Below are positions 25,174 to 35,011 of a stretch of 64,000 nt of DNA, piece after piece; position 1 is the first letter of the stretch; each line of letters starts with the position of its first letter. Both the position numbers and the translations under genes were made by a program. Under the pieces are notes generated by a model. It was given only the letters and a program-made list of their open reading frames with translations. It was not told the origin of the DNA and did not search any database. Source of the stretch: Thiotrichaceae bacterium (lineage in GTDB: Bacteria; Pseudomonadota; Gammaproteobacteria; Beggiatoales; Beggiatoaceae); NCBI GenBank assembly GCA_028688145.1, contig JAQTYU010000006.1, positions 62,001-126,000 of the forward strand, written 5' to 3'.

Positions 25174-26187
25174 ATGGCTATCAAAGTTGCAATTAATGGT
25201 TATGGACGTATCGGACGTAATATCTTACGTGCGCTGTATGAGTCAGGTCGTACTAATGAAATTCAAATCGTTGCCATCAATGACTTAGGCGATACCGCAA
25301 CCAATGCACACTTAACCCGTTATGATACCGCTCATGGTCGTTTCAACGCAGAAGTTACCGTTGAAGGCGAATACATGATTGTCAACGGTGACAAAATTCG
25401 TGTCTTAGCAAAACGCAATCCTGCTGAATTGCCTTGGGGTGAATTAGGGGTTGACGTGGTTTTAGAATGCACCGGCTTGTTCGCCAGCAAAGCCAAAGCC
25501 AGTGCACACATTGCAGGCGGTGCTAAGAAAGTGATTATTTCTGCACCCGGCGATAAAGATGTTGATGCCACCGTGGTTTATGGGGTCAACCATTCAATCC
25601 TCAAAGCAGAACACACCGTCATTTCCAATGCTTCCTGCACCACCAACTGCTTAGCTCCTTTAGTCAAGCCTTTGCATGAAAAAATTGGGGTGGTTCATGG
25701 TTTAATGACCACGATTCACGCTTACACCAATGACCAAGTGTTGACCGACGTTTATCATTCTGACTTACGCCGCGCCCGCTCTGCCACCATGTCGATGATT
25801 CCTACCAAGACCGGGGCTGCTGTCGCTGTGGGTTTAGTGTTGCCTGAATTAAATGGCAAATTAGATGGGTTCTCGGTGCGCGTGCCCACCATCAACGTGT
25901 CTTTAGTGGATTTAAGCTTTGTCGCCGCCCGCGCCACCAGCATTGAAGAAATCAACGGCATTCTGAAAGCGGCTTCTGAAAACGAATTAAAAGGCGTGTT
26001 AGCGTATAACACCGAACCTTTAGTTTCTATCGATTTCAATCACATGCCCGCCTCTTCTACCTATGATTCCACGCAAACCCGCGTCATCGGTGGAACTTTA
26101 GTGAAAGTGCTGTCTTGGTATGACAACGAATGGGGCTTCTCCAACCGTATGTTAGACACCACTTTGGCTTTAATGAACGCTAAATAA
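25174..26187 (+). CDS. gap: Glyceraldehyde-3-phosphate dehydrogenase, type I
   Basis: The 337-residue enzyme has the NAD(P)-binding [10 protein letters not shown] (7-16) and the catalytic [12 protein letters not shown] with Cys155 and partner His182 in TTIHAYT. The S-loop is [15 protein letters not shown], and it ends [15 protein letters not shown]. It converts glyceraldehyde-3-phosphate and 1,3-bisphosphoglycerate in glycolysis, gluconeogenesis or the Calvin cycle. It stands alone, with repeats on both sides. Position 35 is Ile after VA, followed by Asn-Asp, which fits NAD preference by the usual rule, though cofactor choice is not certain. Confidence 0.95.
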   Translation: MAIKVAINGYGRIGRNILRALYESGRTNEIQIVAINDLGDTATNAHLTRYDTAHGRFNAEVTVEGEYMIVNGDKIRVLAKRNPAELPWGELGVDVVLECTGLFASKAKASAHIAGGAKKVIISAPGDKDVDATVVYGVNHSILKAEHTVISNASCTTNCLAPLVKPLHEKIGVVHGLMTTIHAYTNDQVLTDVYHSDLRRARSATMSMIPTKTGAAVAVGLVLPELNGKLDGFSVRVPTINVSLVDLSFVAARATSIEEINGILKAASENELKGVLAYNTEPLVSIDFNHMPASSTYDSTQTRVIGGTLVKVLSWYDNEWGFSNRMLDTTLALMNAK

Positions 26188-26208
26188 GCCTGTTCGTTTT
26201 AAAGCTGA

Positions 26209-26270
26209 CTGCGCCCCTAAATCCCCTAAGTGGTTTATCTTTAGCCCCCTTTAGGGGGTTAGGGGCGCAG
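26209..26270. repeat. Dispersed palindromic repeat, short copy, likely gap terminator
   Basis: CTGCGCCCCTAA (26209-26220) and TTAGGGGCGCAG (26259-26270) are exact inverted ends, with an inner hairpin TTAGCCCCCTTTAGGGGGTT. It lies 22 bases past gap and may act as its terminator, though no T-run is present. Confidence 0.75.
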
Positions 26271-26432
26271 TTTTCCATCTCAAATTATCCTAAAAGTTCT
26301 CACGCTGTTCATCATTGTCTTGACGCAAAGAGGGAGATAATGCGTCGCAAGCTTTGGTCAATTTAGTGCCTGTGATATGATTGTCACGCATACTCCACTG
26401 CACTCACATTCTCACCGTTGTGACCCTACGCA

Positions 26433-28814
26433 ATGAAAACGATCAATTCCAAATTTAGTATTATTCTAGGCTTCACCATGATGGTGATTTTATTGTCGGT
26501 ACTGATTGTTACAGGCTTATCCCGCATCCAAAACGTGAGTCAACGTCTACAAACTGTGGTTGACCAGAGTAACGTTAAGATTGAACTGACTTCGTTACTC
26601 TACAATATCGTACAACGCCGTCTTAACACCCTTTACGATTCTTTGCTGTATGCCATTCCGAATGAAGAAGATAAAAATCAAAATGAGTTTTTAGTCTTAG
26701 ATGAAGACTTTTCCATCGCTTACGGACAGTTACAAACCATTCCCGCCTCCTCCAGCGAAACCAAATATTTAGAAAGCACCCGTAAAAATTTAGCCCTCTC
26801 TCTCTCCTTACAAAGCAGCATTCTTGAAGCCCTGCACGATGGCAAACGCGAACAAGCCCTTTCTATCATGCAGCAACAACTCAAACCTGCGTATGAAGAA
26901 GCTTTAAACGCCCTGAGCCAAGTGCTACGCATTCACACCCAGAGCACGCGCGATGCTGAAAAGCAGGCAATGGAAGTGTCTGAAAATGGCTATTTATTTA
27001 TCAGTGTGGTCGGCGCAATCACGGTGCTCATTACCCTGTTAATTGCGTTTTTGATTATGCGACGCGTCACCCACACCGAAGAAGAACTGATTCTTGCCAA
27101 AGAAGAAGCGGAAACTGCAGCAAGAATGAATGCAATCTTACTGGAAGACACCAGCAAAGAAGTCGAAATCCGCACCGCGCAATTGTCCGAAACCAATCGC
27201 GAATTAGAACACGCCATCGTGCAATTGAAGCAGGCAAAAAATACTGCCGAATCTGCCAGCCGTTCTAAAGGTGAATTTCTTGCCAATATGAGCCACGAAA
27301 TTCGCACCCCCATGAATGCGGTGATTGGGATGACCAAATTATTGCTCGACACCGATTTAAAGCCCGAACAACTGGATTTTGTGCAAACTATTCATGGCAG
27401 CGGTGAAACTTTATTATCGCTTATCAATGACATTCTGGACTTTTCCAAAATTGAAGCGGGGAAATTAGATTTAGAATCTAATCCTTTCAATGTATTGGAT
27501 TGTGTTGAATCGGCTATGGATTTGGTCGCCTCCAAAGCCTCTGCTAAAAACTTAGAATTAATTACCTTGTTTGAACACGATGTCCCCTTATCGATTAAGG
27601 GTGATGTGACTCGTTTACGCCAAATCTTATTGAATTTATTGAGTAATGCGGTGAAATTTACCTCACACGGAGAAATTCGTGTGCACGTCACCACCGAATC
27701 CAGTAACGCCGCAGGCGGCATTATTCTGGGTTTTGCGATTGAAGACACAGGCATTGGCATTCCTGCTGACCGTATCGACTCCTTGTTTGAAGAATTTACT
27801 CAAGTTGATGCCACGATTACGCGCCGTTATGGCGGTTCGGGTTTGGGCTTGGCGATTAGCAAACGGCTTTGCGAATTGATGGGCGGCACTTTCAGTGTTA
27901 AAAGTACCGTCGATGAAGGTTCAACTTTCAAATTTACGCTGGCGACAGATGTGGTGGATAATCCAATCCCACAATGTTTACATCCTAATGATGCTGTGCT
28001 GATGGGAAAACGCATTTTAATCATTGATGATAATCTCACCCATCTCAATTTATTAATCAAGCAGTTAAAACATTGGGGCTGTGAGGTTACGGCATTCAGT
28101 GATCCTATTGCCGCGCTAGAGTTATTACGCGCTCGTACACAAGCTTTTGACGCGATTTTGATGGATTTAGAAATGCCACGTTTGAATGGCTTGGTGCTGA
28201 CTTATGAAGTTCGTCAACTCTACAGCGTGAAAGAACTGCCGATTGTGATCATGGTGATTTTGGGTTCAATGGCGTGGCAGGATTTGGGGAATAAGTCACA
28301 GTTTCCCGCGCATTTGTATAAACCCGTTAAATTAGCACAATTACATCGTGGTCTCAGTTCAGTCTTCACCCATACACCCACCGATGAAGTTAAACAACTG
28401 AGCGCGAAAGCACACAATACTAATAGCCCGCAAAGCATTCAAATTTTATTAGCCGAAGATAATATTACGAATCAAAAAGTTGCCTTGCTGATGTTGAAAC
28501 GCTTAGGGTATCGTGCGGATGTGGCAAATGATGGTGAAGAAGTGCTGATGGCTTTGGAAAATCGTCCTTATGATTTAATTTTCATGGATGTGCAAATGCC
28601 CAAACTCGACGGTTTAGAAGCCACACGGCGTATTCGGCAACGTTGGACACAGCCTGCACAAAGTCCTTATATCATCGCCATGACTGCGCACGCTTTGCAG
28701 GGCTACCGTGAGCAATGTATTGCGGCGGGCATGAATGATTATGTCACCAAGCCAATTAAGCTTGAGGAATTGGAAAACTCGATTAATCGTTGTTTGGAAG
28801 AACAGATTATTTAG
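26433..28814 (+). CDS. Hybrid sensor histidine kinase with two receiver domains
   Basis: The 793-residue protein has membrane helices at about 10-28 and 188-209. They flank a helical periplasmic sensor (about 30-185) of four-helix-bundle style, and a coiled coil runs from 212 to 275. The HisKA domain has the phosphorylated His288 in [11 protein letters not shown]. The HATPase contains DTGIGIP and the [13 protein letters not shown] box. Receiver 1 has [15 protein letters not shown] and LYKPVK. Receiver 2 has [14 protein letters not shown] and VTKPIK, so both keep Asp and Lys. The first receiver lacks the usual Thr/Ser loop context and may be structural. There is no HPt domain, so an external phosphotransferase is needed. 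Its target is unknown; neighbours give no hint. Confidence 0.92.
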   Translation: MKTINSKFSIILGFTMMVILLSVLIVTGLSRIQNVSQRLQTVVDQSNVKIELTSLLYNIVQRRLNTLYDSLLYAIPNEEDKNQNEFLVLDEDFSIAYGQLQTIPASSSETKYLESTRKNLALSLSLQSSILEALHDGKREQALSIMQQQLKPAYEEALNALSQVLRIHTQSTRDAEKQAMEVSENGYLFISVVGAITVLITLLIAFLIMRRVTHTEEELILAKEEAETAARMNAILLEDTSKEVEIRTAQLSETNRELEHAIVQLKQAKNTAESASRSKGEFLANMSHEIRTPMNAVIGMTKLLLDTDLKPEQLDFVQTIHGSGETLLSLINDILDFSKIEAGKLDLESNPFNVLDCVESAMDLVASKASAKNLELITLFEHDVPLSIKGDVTRLRQILLNLLSNAVKFTSHGEIRVHVTTESSNAAGGIILGFAIEDTGIGIPADRIDSLFEEFTQVDATITRRYGGSGLGLAISKRLCELMGGTFSVKSTVDEGSTFKFTLATDVVDNPIPQCLHPNDAVLMGKRILIIDDNLTHLNLLIKQLKHWGCEVTAFSDPIAALELLRARTQAFDAILMDLEMPRLNGLVLTYEVRQLYSVKELPIVIMVILGSMAWQDLGNKSQFPAHLYKPVKLAQLHRGLSSVFTHTPTDEVKQLSAKAHNTNSPQSIQILLAEDNITNQKVALLMLKRLGYRADVANDGEEVLMALENRPYDLIFMDVQMPKLDGLEATRRIRQRWTQPAQSPYIIAMTAHALQGYREQCIAAGMNDYVTKPIKLEELENSINRCLEEQII

Positions 28815-28819
28815 CAAAA

Positions 28820-28849
28820 CTGCGCCCCTGATTTAAAGAGGGCGCAGTG
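28820..28849 (+). terminator. Hairpin after hybrid kinase gene
   Basis: CTGCGCCC (28820-28827) and GGGCGCAG (28840-28847) are inverted, a mini-copy of the end sequence of the dispersed repeat. No strong T-run. Confidence 0.5.
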
Positions 28850-28881
28850 ATTAAGATGACAGGCTTCGATTAAATTGTGGG

Positions 28882-29679
28882 TTATGGAAGTGAATGATAT
28901 TCACTCGCCTCAAAAAGTAATCTATTTTCACTATTAGGAACATACTGTAAATTAACCCAAAATGTTTCCGTTGTTCCTGTTGCTGTCGGGGGAGTATAGG
29001 CTGCCTTAGGAATAATCAGATTCAAACTAGAAGAGAGTGTCGCAACATTAGTAGTCGTCAGAAATTCCGTCGCAATCAACAATAACACCTCTGAAACTGA
29101 ATATCCTCCCAAGCTATTGATAGGCTTGAGTGAAGCGTATTGATTAGGAAATTCTATGATGGGGTAAATTGTCGTTGTTGCATTGTCATCTACCGCTAAA
29201 AAAAGACGTTTTGTTGCTTCTATCTGGACTATTAAGCTATTTTTCTCTGCAAAATTACCGAGTGCATTTAACTTACCCAGTTGTTCAACAATTCGACTAC
29301 CCACCGTGCCCACAATTTTTAGTTCATTATTAGCACAATGTATTTCTAATAGATTGTAGGCTGATGCGATTGAAATAGGTGCATACCAGACACCCGTTTG
29401 AACTAAAGTTGATTTAAAGCTCCCTTGGCTTGCATAGTTCTGTAAGCTTTCTGAGGTAATCGTGTAGACTTGCAAAGGTGAACTTTGAACAAATCCTACA
29501 GATTTATCTGAAGATAATGATGATAAACCTGTGATGATTTTTTGCCATTCATCACCGTGCGTTTGAACAAATTGGCTGACTTCTGCTGCTGTCATGGTCT
29601 CGCAAGATGCGCTTGCAACTGTCTGATATATTAATGGATATATCAAAATAGTGGCTATTAGCAGTGCTTTAATCTTCAT
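28882..29679 (-). CDS. Hypothetical secreted protein
   Basis: The 265-residue protein has a signal peptide (MKIKALLIATILIYPLIYQT then ASA-SC). The mature part is Ser/Thr/Ala-rich with two Cys (CETMTAAEVSQFV and IHCANNEL). It could be a periplasmic beta-rich protein. I do not recognise the family. It converges with the hybrid kinase gene and is divergent from the methyltransferase gene. Confidence 0.75.
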   Translation of the reverse strand: MKIKALLIATILIYPLIYQTVASASCETMTAAEVSQFVQTHGDEWQKIITGLSSLSSDKSVGFVQSSPLQVYTITSESLQNYASQGSFKSTLVQTGVWYAPISIASAYNLLEIHCANNELKIVGTVGSRIVEQLGKLNALGNFAEKNSLIVQIEATKRLFLAVDDNATTTIYPIIEFPNQYASLKPINSLGGYSVSEVLLLIATEFLTTTNVATLSSSLNLIIPKAAYTPPTATGTTETFWVNLQYVPNSENRLLFEASEYHSLP

Positions 29680-29838
29680 TGAATGAACCCTTTAAATAGA
29701 GGAAATAAAAGTCTCTGCTATTTAACAGAATAAATCAAGGGTTATTTGCATTAGGTCTCATGGTGAACCCCAAACATGAGTTCCGCCAAGTTGTGTTAAA
29801 ATTCCTTAAATTTTAATCACGCAACCGCAGCCCACCCA

Positions 29839-31557
29839 ATGAACAGACTTATCCTAGGCGATAATCTTGAAATTCTGAAAAGCCTTGAATCTGAATCAGT
29901 CGATTTAATTTATTTAGACCCGCCGTTTTTTTCCAATCGCAATTATGAAGTTATCTGGGGCGACAAGGGCGAAGTCCGCAGCTTTGAAGACCGCTGGTCT
30001 GGCGGTGTTGACCATTACATTGACTGGCTAAAAGTACGTGTTGAAGAAATGCACAGAATTCTAAAGCCCACGGGTTCTATTTTCTTGCATTGTGATGACC
30101 ATGCAAATGCGTACATTAGAGTATTTGTCTTAGATAAAATATTTGGAGAAAGTAATTTTCGCAGTGAACTTATTTGGAAAAGGACTTCTAGCCACAATTC
30201 TGCTAAGAGATTTCCTCAAATTCACGATACGATATATTTCTTTTCAAAAACAATTAATTACAGATTTAACGCTATCAAGGTTCGTTACTCAGACAAATAT
30301 GCTGAAGTATTTAAATATCAGGATGATTTTGGAAAGTATAAACGTGCGGATTTGACAGGCTCAGGTGTGCGTAATGGTCTTTCTGGAGATGTATGGAAAG
30401 GATATAACCCAACTGAGAAAGGCAGACATTGGGCAACTCCAAATAATTTAAAAGGGTTGTTTGATATTCCAGCAGAATTAAATTTGTTAGAAATATTAGA
30501 TTTTCTCGATGAAAAAGGCGTGATTATTCATGCTAAAAGTAAAGGTAGCTTACCATCATACAAAAATTATGAGAGTGTGAGTCAAGGAAAAATTCAGCAA
30601 TCAATCATCGATGATATACCTCCCATAAAGGGAAAAGAGGCTATAGGTTATCCGACTCAAAAACCAGAGGCTTTATTAGAGCGGATTATTTCTTGTGCGA
30701 GTAATGAAGGTGACGTAATTCTTGATCCCTTTGTGGGCGGTGGAACAACCGTGGCAGTTGCAGAGAAACTTAAACGCCAATGGATAGGCATCGACCAATC
30801 TGTACAAGCCGTCAAAGTTTCAGAAATGCGTTTGCAGAAACAGAAAGATTTATTTTCTGCACCGTTCTCGTTGCACTTGCACAAGTACGATTACGACACC
30901 CTGCGCTATTCAGATGCTTTCGAGTTTGAAACTTGGATAGTGAAACAATACGGCGGCACGCCAAACACCAAACAGCGCGGTGATTTTGGTACAGACGGCA
31001 AGACTAAAGAAGGCGTTCCTATTCAAGTCAAACGCTCTGATAATGTAGGGCGTAATGTTGTTGATAATTTTTACTCAGCAATTCAACGCTTTGATAAAAA
31101 TCTATTTGATAGACTCAAGGCAGAACAAAAACCCGTCGGTGTGCTGATAGCCTTCAGTTTTGGTAAAGGCGCAATTCAAGAAGTGGCACGCCTGAAAAAT
31201 CAAGAAGGTTTAATGATTCAACTGGTCACGGTTGAGGAATTTGTCCCAATCGCGAAAAAGCCAAAACTAAAGCTAGTCTTCAATGATTTAGGTTTAGACG
31301 CGAAAGGCTTGCGAGAAATCGAATTCATTGCCACGGGTGAATCCGAGGCAGGCATTGAGTTTTATGCTTGGAATTTTGCCTACGAAGCCGCAGCAGGTTT
31401 TAAAGCTGATGTGATGATTGACAAAGAAGGCAAACAAGTCCACAAATTCAACGCAGGCAAGCACTGCATTGCTGTCAAAGTCGTGGATAATCAAGGCTTA
31501 GAAAGTTTGGAAACGATTGCTTTAACGGTGAATGGCGTGGTTAAGCGGAGTAGTTAA
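29839..31557 (+). CDS. DNA methyltransferase fused to Mrr-like nuclease and PKD-like domains
   Basis: The 572-residue protein has an N-terminal N4/N6-type DNA methyltransferase (1-335) with catalytic DPPF (27-30) near the start and the SAM motif LDPFVGGGTT (295-304) at the end. This is the beta-class order. A second domain (about 350-470) reads GDFGTDG (381-387) then IQVKRS (395-400), as in PD-(D/E)xK nucleases of the Mrr/restriction type, with Asp and Lys in place. The last part (about 494-566) is an Ig/PKD-like beta segment ending AVKVVDNQGLESLETIALTV. It may be a single-chain restriction-modification enzyme. No separate restriction or specificity gene lies next to it. Target sequence is unknown. 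Confidence 0.85.
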   Translation: MNRLILGDNLEILKSLESESVDLIYLDPPFFSNRNYEVIWGDKGEVRSFEDRWSGGVDHYIDWLKVRVEEMHRILKPTGSIFLHCDDHANAYIRVFVLDKIFGESNFRSELIWKRTSSHNSAKRFPQIHDTIYFFSKTINYRFNAIKVRYSDKYAEVFKYQDDFGKYKRADLTGSGVRNGLSGDVWKGYNPTEKGRHWATPNNLKGLFDIPAELNLLEILDFLDEKGVIIHAKSKGSLPSYKNYESVSQGKIQQSIIDDIPPIKGKEAIGYPTQKPEALLERIISCASNEGDVILDPFVGGGTTVAVAEKLKRQWIGIDQSVQAVKVSEMRLQKQKDLFSAPFSLHLHKYDYDTLRYSDAFEFETWIVKQYGGTPNTKQRGDFGTDGKTKEGVPIQVKRSDNVGRNVVDNFYSAIQRFDKNLFDRLKAEQKPVGVLIAFSFGKGAIQEVARLKNQEGLMIQLVTVEEFVPIAKKPKLKLVFNDLGLDAKGLREIEFIATGESEAGIEFYAWNFAYEAAAGFKADVMIDKEGKQVHKFNAGKHCIAVKVVDNQGLESLETIALTVNGVVKRSS

Positions 31558-31579
31558 TAAATATTTTCAAAGAATTACC

Positions 31580-31608
31580 TTGAATAACACCCAGTGAGTC
31601 ACTATACT
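31580..31608 (+). promoter_or_regulatory. Sigma-70 promoter of tmRNA gene
   Basis: TTGAAT (31580-31585) and TATACT (31603-31608) are 17 bases apart, 13 bases before the mature 5' end of the tmRNA. Confidence 0.8.
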
Positions 31609-31621
31609 GAAAGGTCTACAA

Positions 31622-31980
31622 GGGGGCGATCCTTGGTCTCGACGTGGATTGCGAAGCCTTAGGGGCATGTCGAGGAGCAGATTTCCTCGTAAATCTTATC
31701 TGCAAATTATTTAGTTGCCAACGACGACAACTACGCCTTAGCTGCTTAAGACAGCTAACCGGTGACTGGGTTCTGTGCATATACTCCCAACTCATCGGTC
31801 GACCCATATATGATCGTGAAGTGAGAAGTCTAGGCTTAACTTCATTAAATTCTAACTAGGCCCACCGTGTTCGATCTTGCCAGTCAGAGCGAAAACGGCT
31901 AGTCAAATGACATGGCTACACATGTAGAACCGAGGGTAGAGGATTTGCGGACGCGGGTTCGATTCCCGCCGCCTCCACCA
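31622..31980 (+). ncRNA. ssrA: tmRNA (transfer-messenger RNA)
   Basis: The 359-nt gene has a tRNA-like acceptor: 5' GGGGGCG pairs with the 3' CGCCTCC-A-CCA, and the T arm is GGGTTCGATTCCC. The tag reading frame begins at GCC after TAGTT and codes ANDDNYALAA then TAA (31722-31754 region), the typical proteobacterial degradation tag with one Asp for Glu. It frees stalled ribosomes with SmpB and marks the unfinished protein for proteolysis. Protein frames crossing this gene on either strand are not real. Confidence 0.98.
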
Positions 31981-31986
31981 AATTGC

Positions 31987-32018
31987 AAAGGCTCAGAAAT
32001 AATTTTCTGAGCCTTTTT
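31987..32018 (+). terminator. Terminator of tmRNA gene
   Basis: AAAGGCTCAGAAA and TTTCTGAGCCTTT form a stem followed by a T-run ending near 32018, seven bases past the encoded CCA. Confidence 0.92.
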
Positions 32019-32026
32019 TATTGTGA

Positions 32027-32139
32027 CTGCGTCCCCTAAAATGGGCTAAACCTTAAAACAAGCCCCTAAATCCCCTGAAGGGGACTTAAAACATAAATAA
32101 TTGTTTGTTTTAGCCCCCTTCAGGGGGTTGGGGGCGCAG
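32027..32139. repeat. Dispersed palindromic repeat, full-length copy (113 bp)
   Basis: It has the same length and design as 6383-6495: outer CTGCG... / ...CGCAG ends, the core AGCCCCTAAATCCCCTGAAG, and the right half TTTTAGCCCCCTTCAGGGGG. Coordinated changes (GAAGG with CTTCA) keep the pairing, so the hairpin may be under selection or the copy is young. Confidence 0.85.
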
Positions 32140-32150
32140 TGAATTCCCCA

Positions 32151-33455
32151 CTACAACCGTCCTTCTCGTTTCACCTCTAAATATTTATTCACCATCATCA
32201 CGGGCAATTTTTCAGGCTCGGCATCAATCAATAACACCCCATAAGTTTGTAAAGCCTGATGCGCCAGTCTACGCTGTTGCAAATAAGTCTGCGTCGCGGC
32301 ATAACGCAACGCGCCATCAAAGTTTTCAACACTTTCATTTAACACTTCATTCAACACCCGTTCTTGCAAACTTGCTAACAATACTAAATGTTTTTGGCGC
32401 AATAAGCGTACTGCCGCCAGCAATTCATCATTATCTTCATCCCGAAAATTCGAGACAATCACCACCAATGAACGCTTGGGATGGCGTGCGATTAAATGTC
32501 TTGCGGCGGTTAAATAATCACTGCTTTGCAAACTGGGCTGCAAATCATACAAAGTATTTAACATTACATTGAGCGTATGCGCCCCTTTGCGCGGTGCAAG
32601 CCAACGCGTTTCCCCACTAAAACTGCTTAAACCCACCGCATCACCTTGGCGCAACGCGACATAAGTCAGCAATAAAATGGCATTCAAGGTGTGGTCAAAA
32701 TGTGAAAGTTCACCATCTTGCGCCAACATTCGCCGCCCGCTATCGAGTAGAAAAATTAATTGTTGGTCGCGTTCATCTTGATATTCTTTAGAAATCAATT
32801 TTTTCAAGCGTGAAGTCGCATTCCAACTGATTTGGCGCAACGAATCCCCTGCGCGATATTCTCGCAACTGGTGAAATTCTAAACCCTCGCCCCTGCGCCG
32901 CAATTGCCGAATTCCAAATTGTCCCAAACGATTTGCCGTCGCGAGCAAAGTATATTTACTGACCGTGGCAAAGTTTGGGTAAATTTTAACTTCCATCACC
33001 AAGGGTAAATAACGACGTTGTTGCCATAAACCCAACGGAGAGTTGAAATGTAAATACACCCCTGAAAATTGCGCTGTGCCGCGCCGTTGGGGACGCAGAC
33101 GGTATTGAATTTTTGCCCCGCTGCGCGCAGGGATACGTATTTGTTGCGGTTGTCCTTGGATTTCAGCAGGTTGTGGATAATCATCAAACACGGTGAAAGT
33201 TTGTGCTGAATGACTCTTATTTAAAATTTTTAGACTGACTTCGTGCCATTCTCCCAATGGTAAAGAAGCTGCACACACCCGTTGCACCTGTGGCGTGGGC
33301 AAAAAACGGGTTAAAACGGCATCAAATCCAAGCAGCGCAAACAGCCCCATTCCCAATAATTGCCAATACAGCAACCATTCGGGAAGGAAGCTTGCAAGCC
33401 CTGCGCAGACCACCCACAGCAATAAGCTGAACAGTAAAGTGCGGCTCGGTTTCAT
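32151..33455 (-). CDS. DUF58 protein (MoxR-associated type)
   Basis: The 434-residue protein has two membrane helices at the N-terminus (8-25, 29-45) and a beta-rich middle part. It then has the DUF58 signature EGLEFHQLREYRAGDSLRQI followed by NATSRLKKL, and a von Willebrand A-like domain with FLLDSGRRM as a MIDAS-like site (DxGxx rather than DxSxS). Such proteins usually act with a MoxR AAA+ chaperone in complex maturation, but no MoxR gene is adjacent. It is followed on the same strand after 3 bases by nothing else; upstream are the tautomerase and DUF4124 genes, close enough for an operon. Confidence 0.85.
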   Translation of the reverse strand: MKPSRTLLFSLLLWVVCAGLASFLPEWLLYWQLLGMGLFALLGFDAVLTRFLPTPQVQRVCAASLPLGEWHEVSLKILNKSHSAQTFTVFDDYPQPAEIQGQPQQIRIPARSGAKIQYRLRPQRRGTAQFSGVYLHFNSPLGLWQQRRYLPLVMEVKIYPNFATVSKYTLLATANRLGQFGIRQLRRRGEGLEFHQLREYRAGDSLRQISWNATSRLKKLISKEYQDERDQQLIFLLDSGRRMLAQDGELSHFDHTLNAILLLTYVALRQGDAVGLSSFSGETRWLAPRKGAHTLNVMLNTLYDLQPSLQSSDYLTAARHLIARHPKRSLVVIVSNFRDEDNDELLAAVRLLRQKHLVLLASLQERVLNEVLNESVENFDGALRYAATQTYLQQRRLAHQALQTYGVLLIDAEPEKLPVMMVNKYLEVKREGRL

Positions 33456-33458
33456 CGT

Positions 33459-33806
33459 TTAGGCAAACGTCTTGCCTTGCCACGCCCATTTTTCAGGGGG
33501 CACATCACAAAATTCAATAAAAATTCTGTCATCTGCAATATTCAATTCAGTGCTTAACACGCTGGTTAATTGCGAACTCAACACGTTGATCGCATTTTCC
33601 ACAAACCCAATACTTTTAATTATCAGGTGTACGCAGGGATCGTTAGAATTGCCTAAGGTCATGCAGGTATTGGGTTGCAACACCACCATCATATACGCCT
33701 CTGGCTTTTCTAAAACCACGGCAATTTGTTGGGTTAAGCTGTTGAGCAAGCTTTGTTGCTGGCTCGCATCTAAAACAAGATTCGTTTGTAACACGACATA
33801 AGGCAT
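33459..33806 (-). CDS. MIF/tautomerase-family protein
   Basis: The 115-residue protein is the usual length for the MIF family. After removal of Met it begins with Pro (PYVVLQTNL), the catalytic base. Further family features are LEKPEAYMMVVLQPNTCMTLGN-like spacing and the C-terminal FIEFCDVPPEKWAWQGKTFA. It is a probable phenylpyruvate tautomerase-type trimer, cytoplasmic. It lies 3 bases upstream of the DUF58 gene and 2 bases after the DUF4124 gene. Confidence 0.88.
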   Translation of the reverse strand: MPYVVLQTNLVLDASQQQSLLNSLTQQIAVVLEKPEAYMMVVLQPNTCMTLGNSNDPCVHLIIKSIGFVENAINVLSSQLTSVLSTELNIADDRIFIEFCDVPPEKWAWQGKTFA

Positions 33807-33808
33807 GA

Positions 33809-34264
33809 TTATTTATCCGCAGGGGGTTTGTTGTTACAAAAATTGTCGATATGGGCTTGAGTTTCTGCGGTTTTTTGCTTGCGTAACTCATCGGTCATGA
33901 TGACGAATTTTTCGGGATTTTGGGGATCAGGAATTAACATCGGCGCACCCACGCCTAAAGCCTGCATGTGGGATTTTGCTTTTTCACAATTGGCTTTGCG
34001 GATGGCGGCAATTTTTTCCTCTTCTTCGGGATTAGCGGCGGGGGCTGCGGCAGCAGGATCGGTTTTCTTTTCAGCCGCAGGCTTTTTGGCTTCTGGTGCG
34101 GGAATTGAAGAGGCTGGCGGTGGGGTCACTTTGCTAGAGTTCATGCCAGGTGGTGGGGTTTGGGTGTATTGCACATTGCCTTCGGCATCAACCCATTTAT
34201 AGGCGGCAAAAGCAGAATTGCTCAATAGGAAAACCAGCGGTAGTAAATAAGCAGTTTTCATCAT
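33809..34264 (-). CDS. DUF4124 periplasmic protein
   Basis: The 151-residue protein has a signal peptide ending SAFA, then the DUF4124 core AAYKWVDAEGNVQYTQTPPP. A Pro/Ala/Lys-rich linker follows, and a C-terminal helical part with two Cys (KANCEKAK and DNFCNNK). Its function is unknown; the family is common in sulfur-oxidizing and other gammaproteobacteria. Two start codons are adjacent (34264 and 34261), and AAGGA lies suitably for either. It probably heads an operon with the tautomerase and DUF58 genes. Confidence 0.85.
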   Translation of the reverse strand: MMKTAYLLPLVFLLSNSAFAAYKWVDAEGNVQYTQTPPPGMNSSKVTPPPASSIPAPEAKKPAAEKKTDPAAAAPAANPEEEEKIAAIRKANCEKAKSHMQALGVGAPMLIPDPQNPEKFVIMTDELRKQKTAETQAHIDNFCNNKPPADK

Positions 34265-34390
34265 AATTCCTTTATTAAGAAAGTTCGGAAACGGGGGGGC
34301 TTAATCTGAATTCGATCGCTCGAACCCATGTTAATGATGCAGTTGTAGCATGAAAGTGGGGGAAAATAAAGTTGGGGCGCAGTTGGGTTT

Positions 34391-34433
34391 TAAAACAAAA
34401 AGACCCGTGGATTTTTGATAACTCCACAGGTCT
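34391..34433 (-). terminator. Terminator of the minus-strand gene at 34466
   Basis: On the minus strand, AGACCTGTGGA and TCCACGGGTCT pair with one mismatch and are followed by TTTTTGTTTT. Confidence 0.85.
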
Positions 34434-34465
34434 GCATTATGTGATGCAAGAATTCGGATTACGGC

Positions 34466-34765
34466 TTAACGTTCGCGTCTGTGATCTTCTTTTGCACGGA
34501 ATTCTAAGGCAAGGGATAACTGTTTGATCGCATCATCAAGCGAACGAATGGCAGCACCTTTATATCCACCAAAATTATTTGGAGATTATTCTAATTCTCT
34601 TTTAGCATCGCGCATTTCTTTAAGTGCAGCGACTAAACGTGGGTGACGATCTCTTTCTTGCTGCATACCTTCTCTGGCTTGAATCGCAGGTTCAGTGGCA
34701 AACACGGGCATAGCTAAAACACTGCTGAGGGCAACACTGGCGAGTACACACTTTAATGCTTTCAT
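34466..34765 (-). pseudogene. Small secreted protein gene split by one in-frame stop
   Basis: The frame starts at ATG 34765 (MKALKCVLASVALSSVLAMP), preceded by AAGGAGC. It has a signal peptide ending VFA and continues HPRLVAALKEMRDAKRELE. At codon 60 (34588-34586) a TAA interrupts, after which the same frame goes on as NNFGGYKGAAIRSLDDAIKQ to a normal stop at 34466. With the stop read through, it is a 99-residue protein of the two-helix kind (HPxLxxALxxLxxAKxxL then GGxxxxAIxxLDxAI) seen in many short periplasmic proteins. Only one change breaks it, and start, ribosome site and terminator are intact. It is therefore a very young pseudogene, a truncated 59-residue product, or a base error. Confidence 0.75.
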
Positions 34766-34898
34766 CGAAAGCTCCTTGTGAAAAATGGAAATCGTGCCTT
34801 TAGTCTATGCAGAGATTTTGTTTTTTACAAATAGCTGGGTGGCTTTGGGAGTTAATCAGGATTGTGGATTTACAGATGTCGATTTTTCGCTACTTTTT

Positions 34899-34995
34899 GC
34901 GCCCCAACCCCCTGAATTTTCTACTCAATGATTTTTAAGTGTATTTTGTGGGGGTTTATTTAAATCTTTAGCCTCTTTTAGGGCGTTGGGGGCGG
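34899..34995. repeat. Dispersed palindromic repeat, diverged copy
   Basis: GCGCCCCAACCCCCTGAA at the left and TTAGGGCGTTGGGGGCGGA at the right are inverted ends of the family. The core is diverged. The rest of 34766-35011 shows no gene. Confidence 0.65.
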
Positions 34996-35011
34996 AGTTA
35001 AAAAATCACTA

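Noticed and set aside
31616..31859. Frames on both strands across 31616-31859
   Set aside because: They lie inside the tmRNA gene, whose ends, tag frame and terminator are clear.
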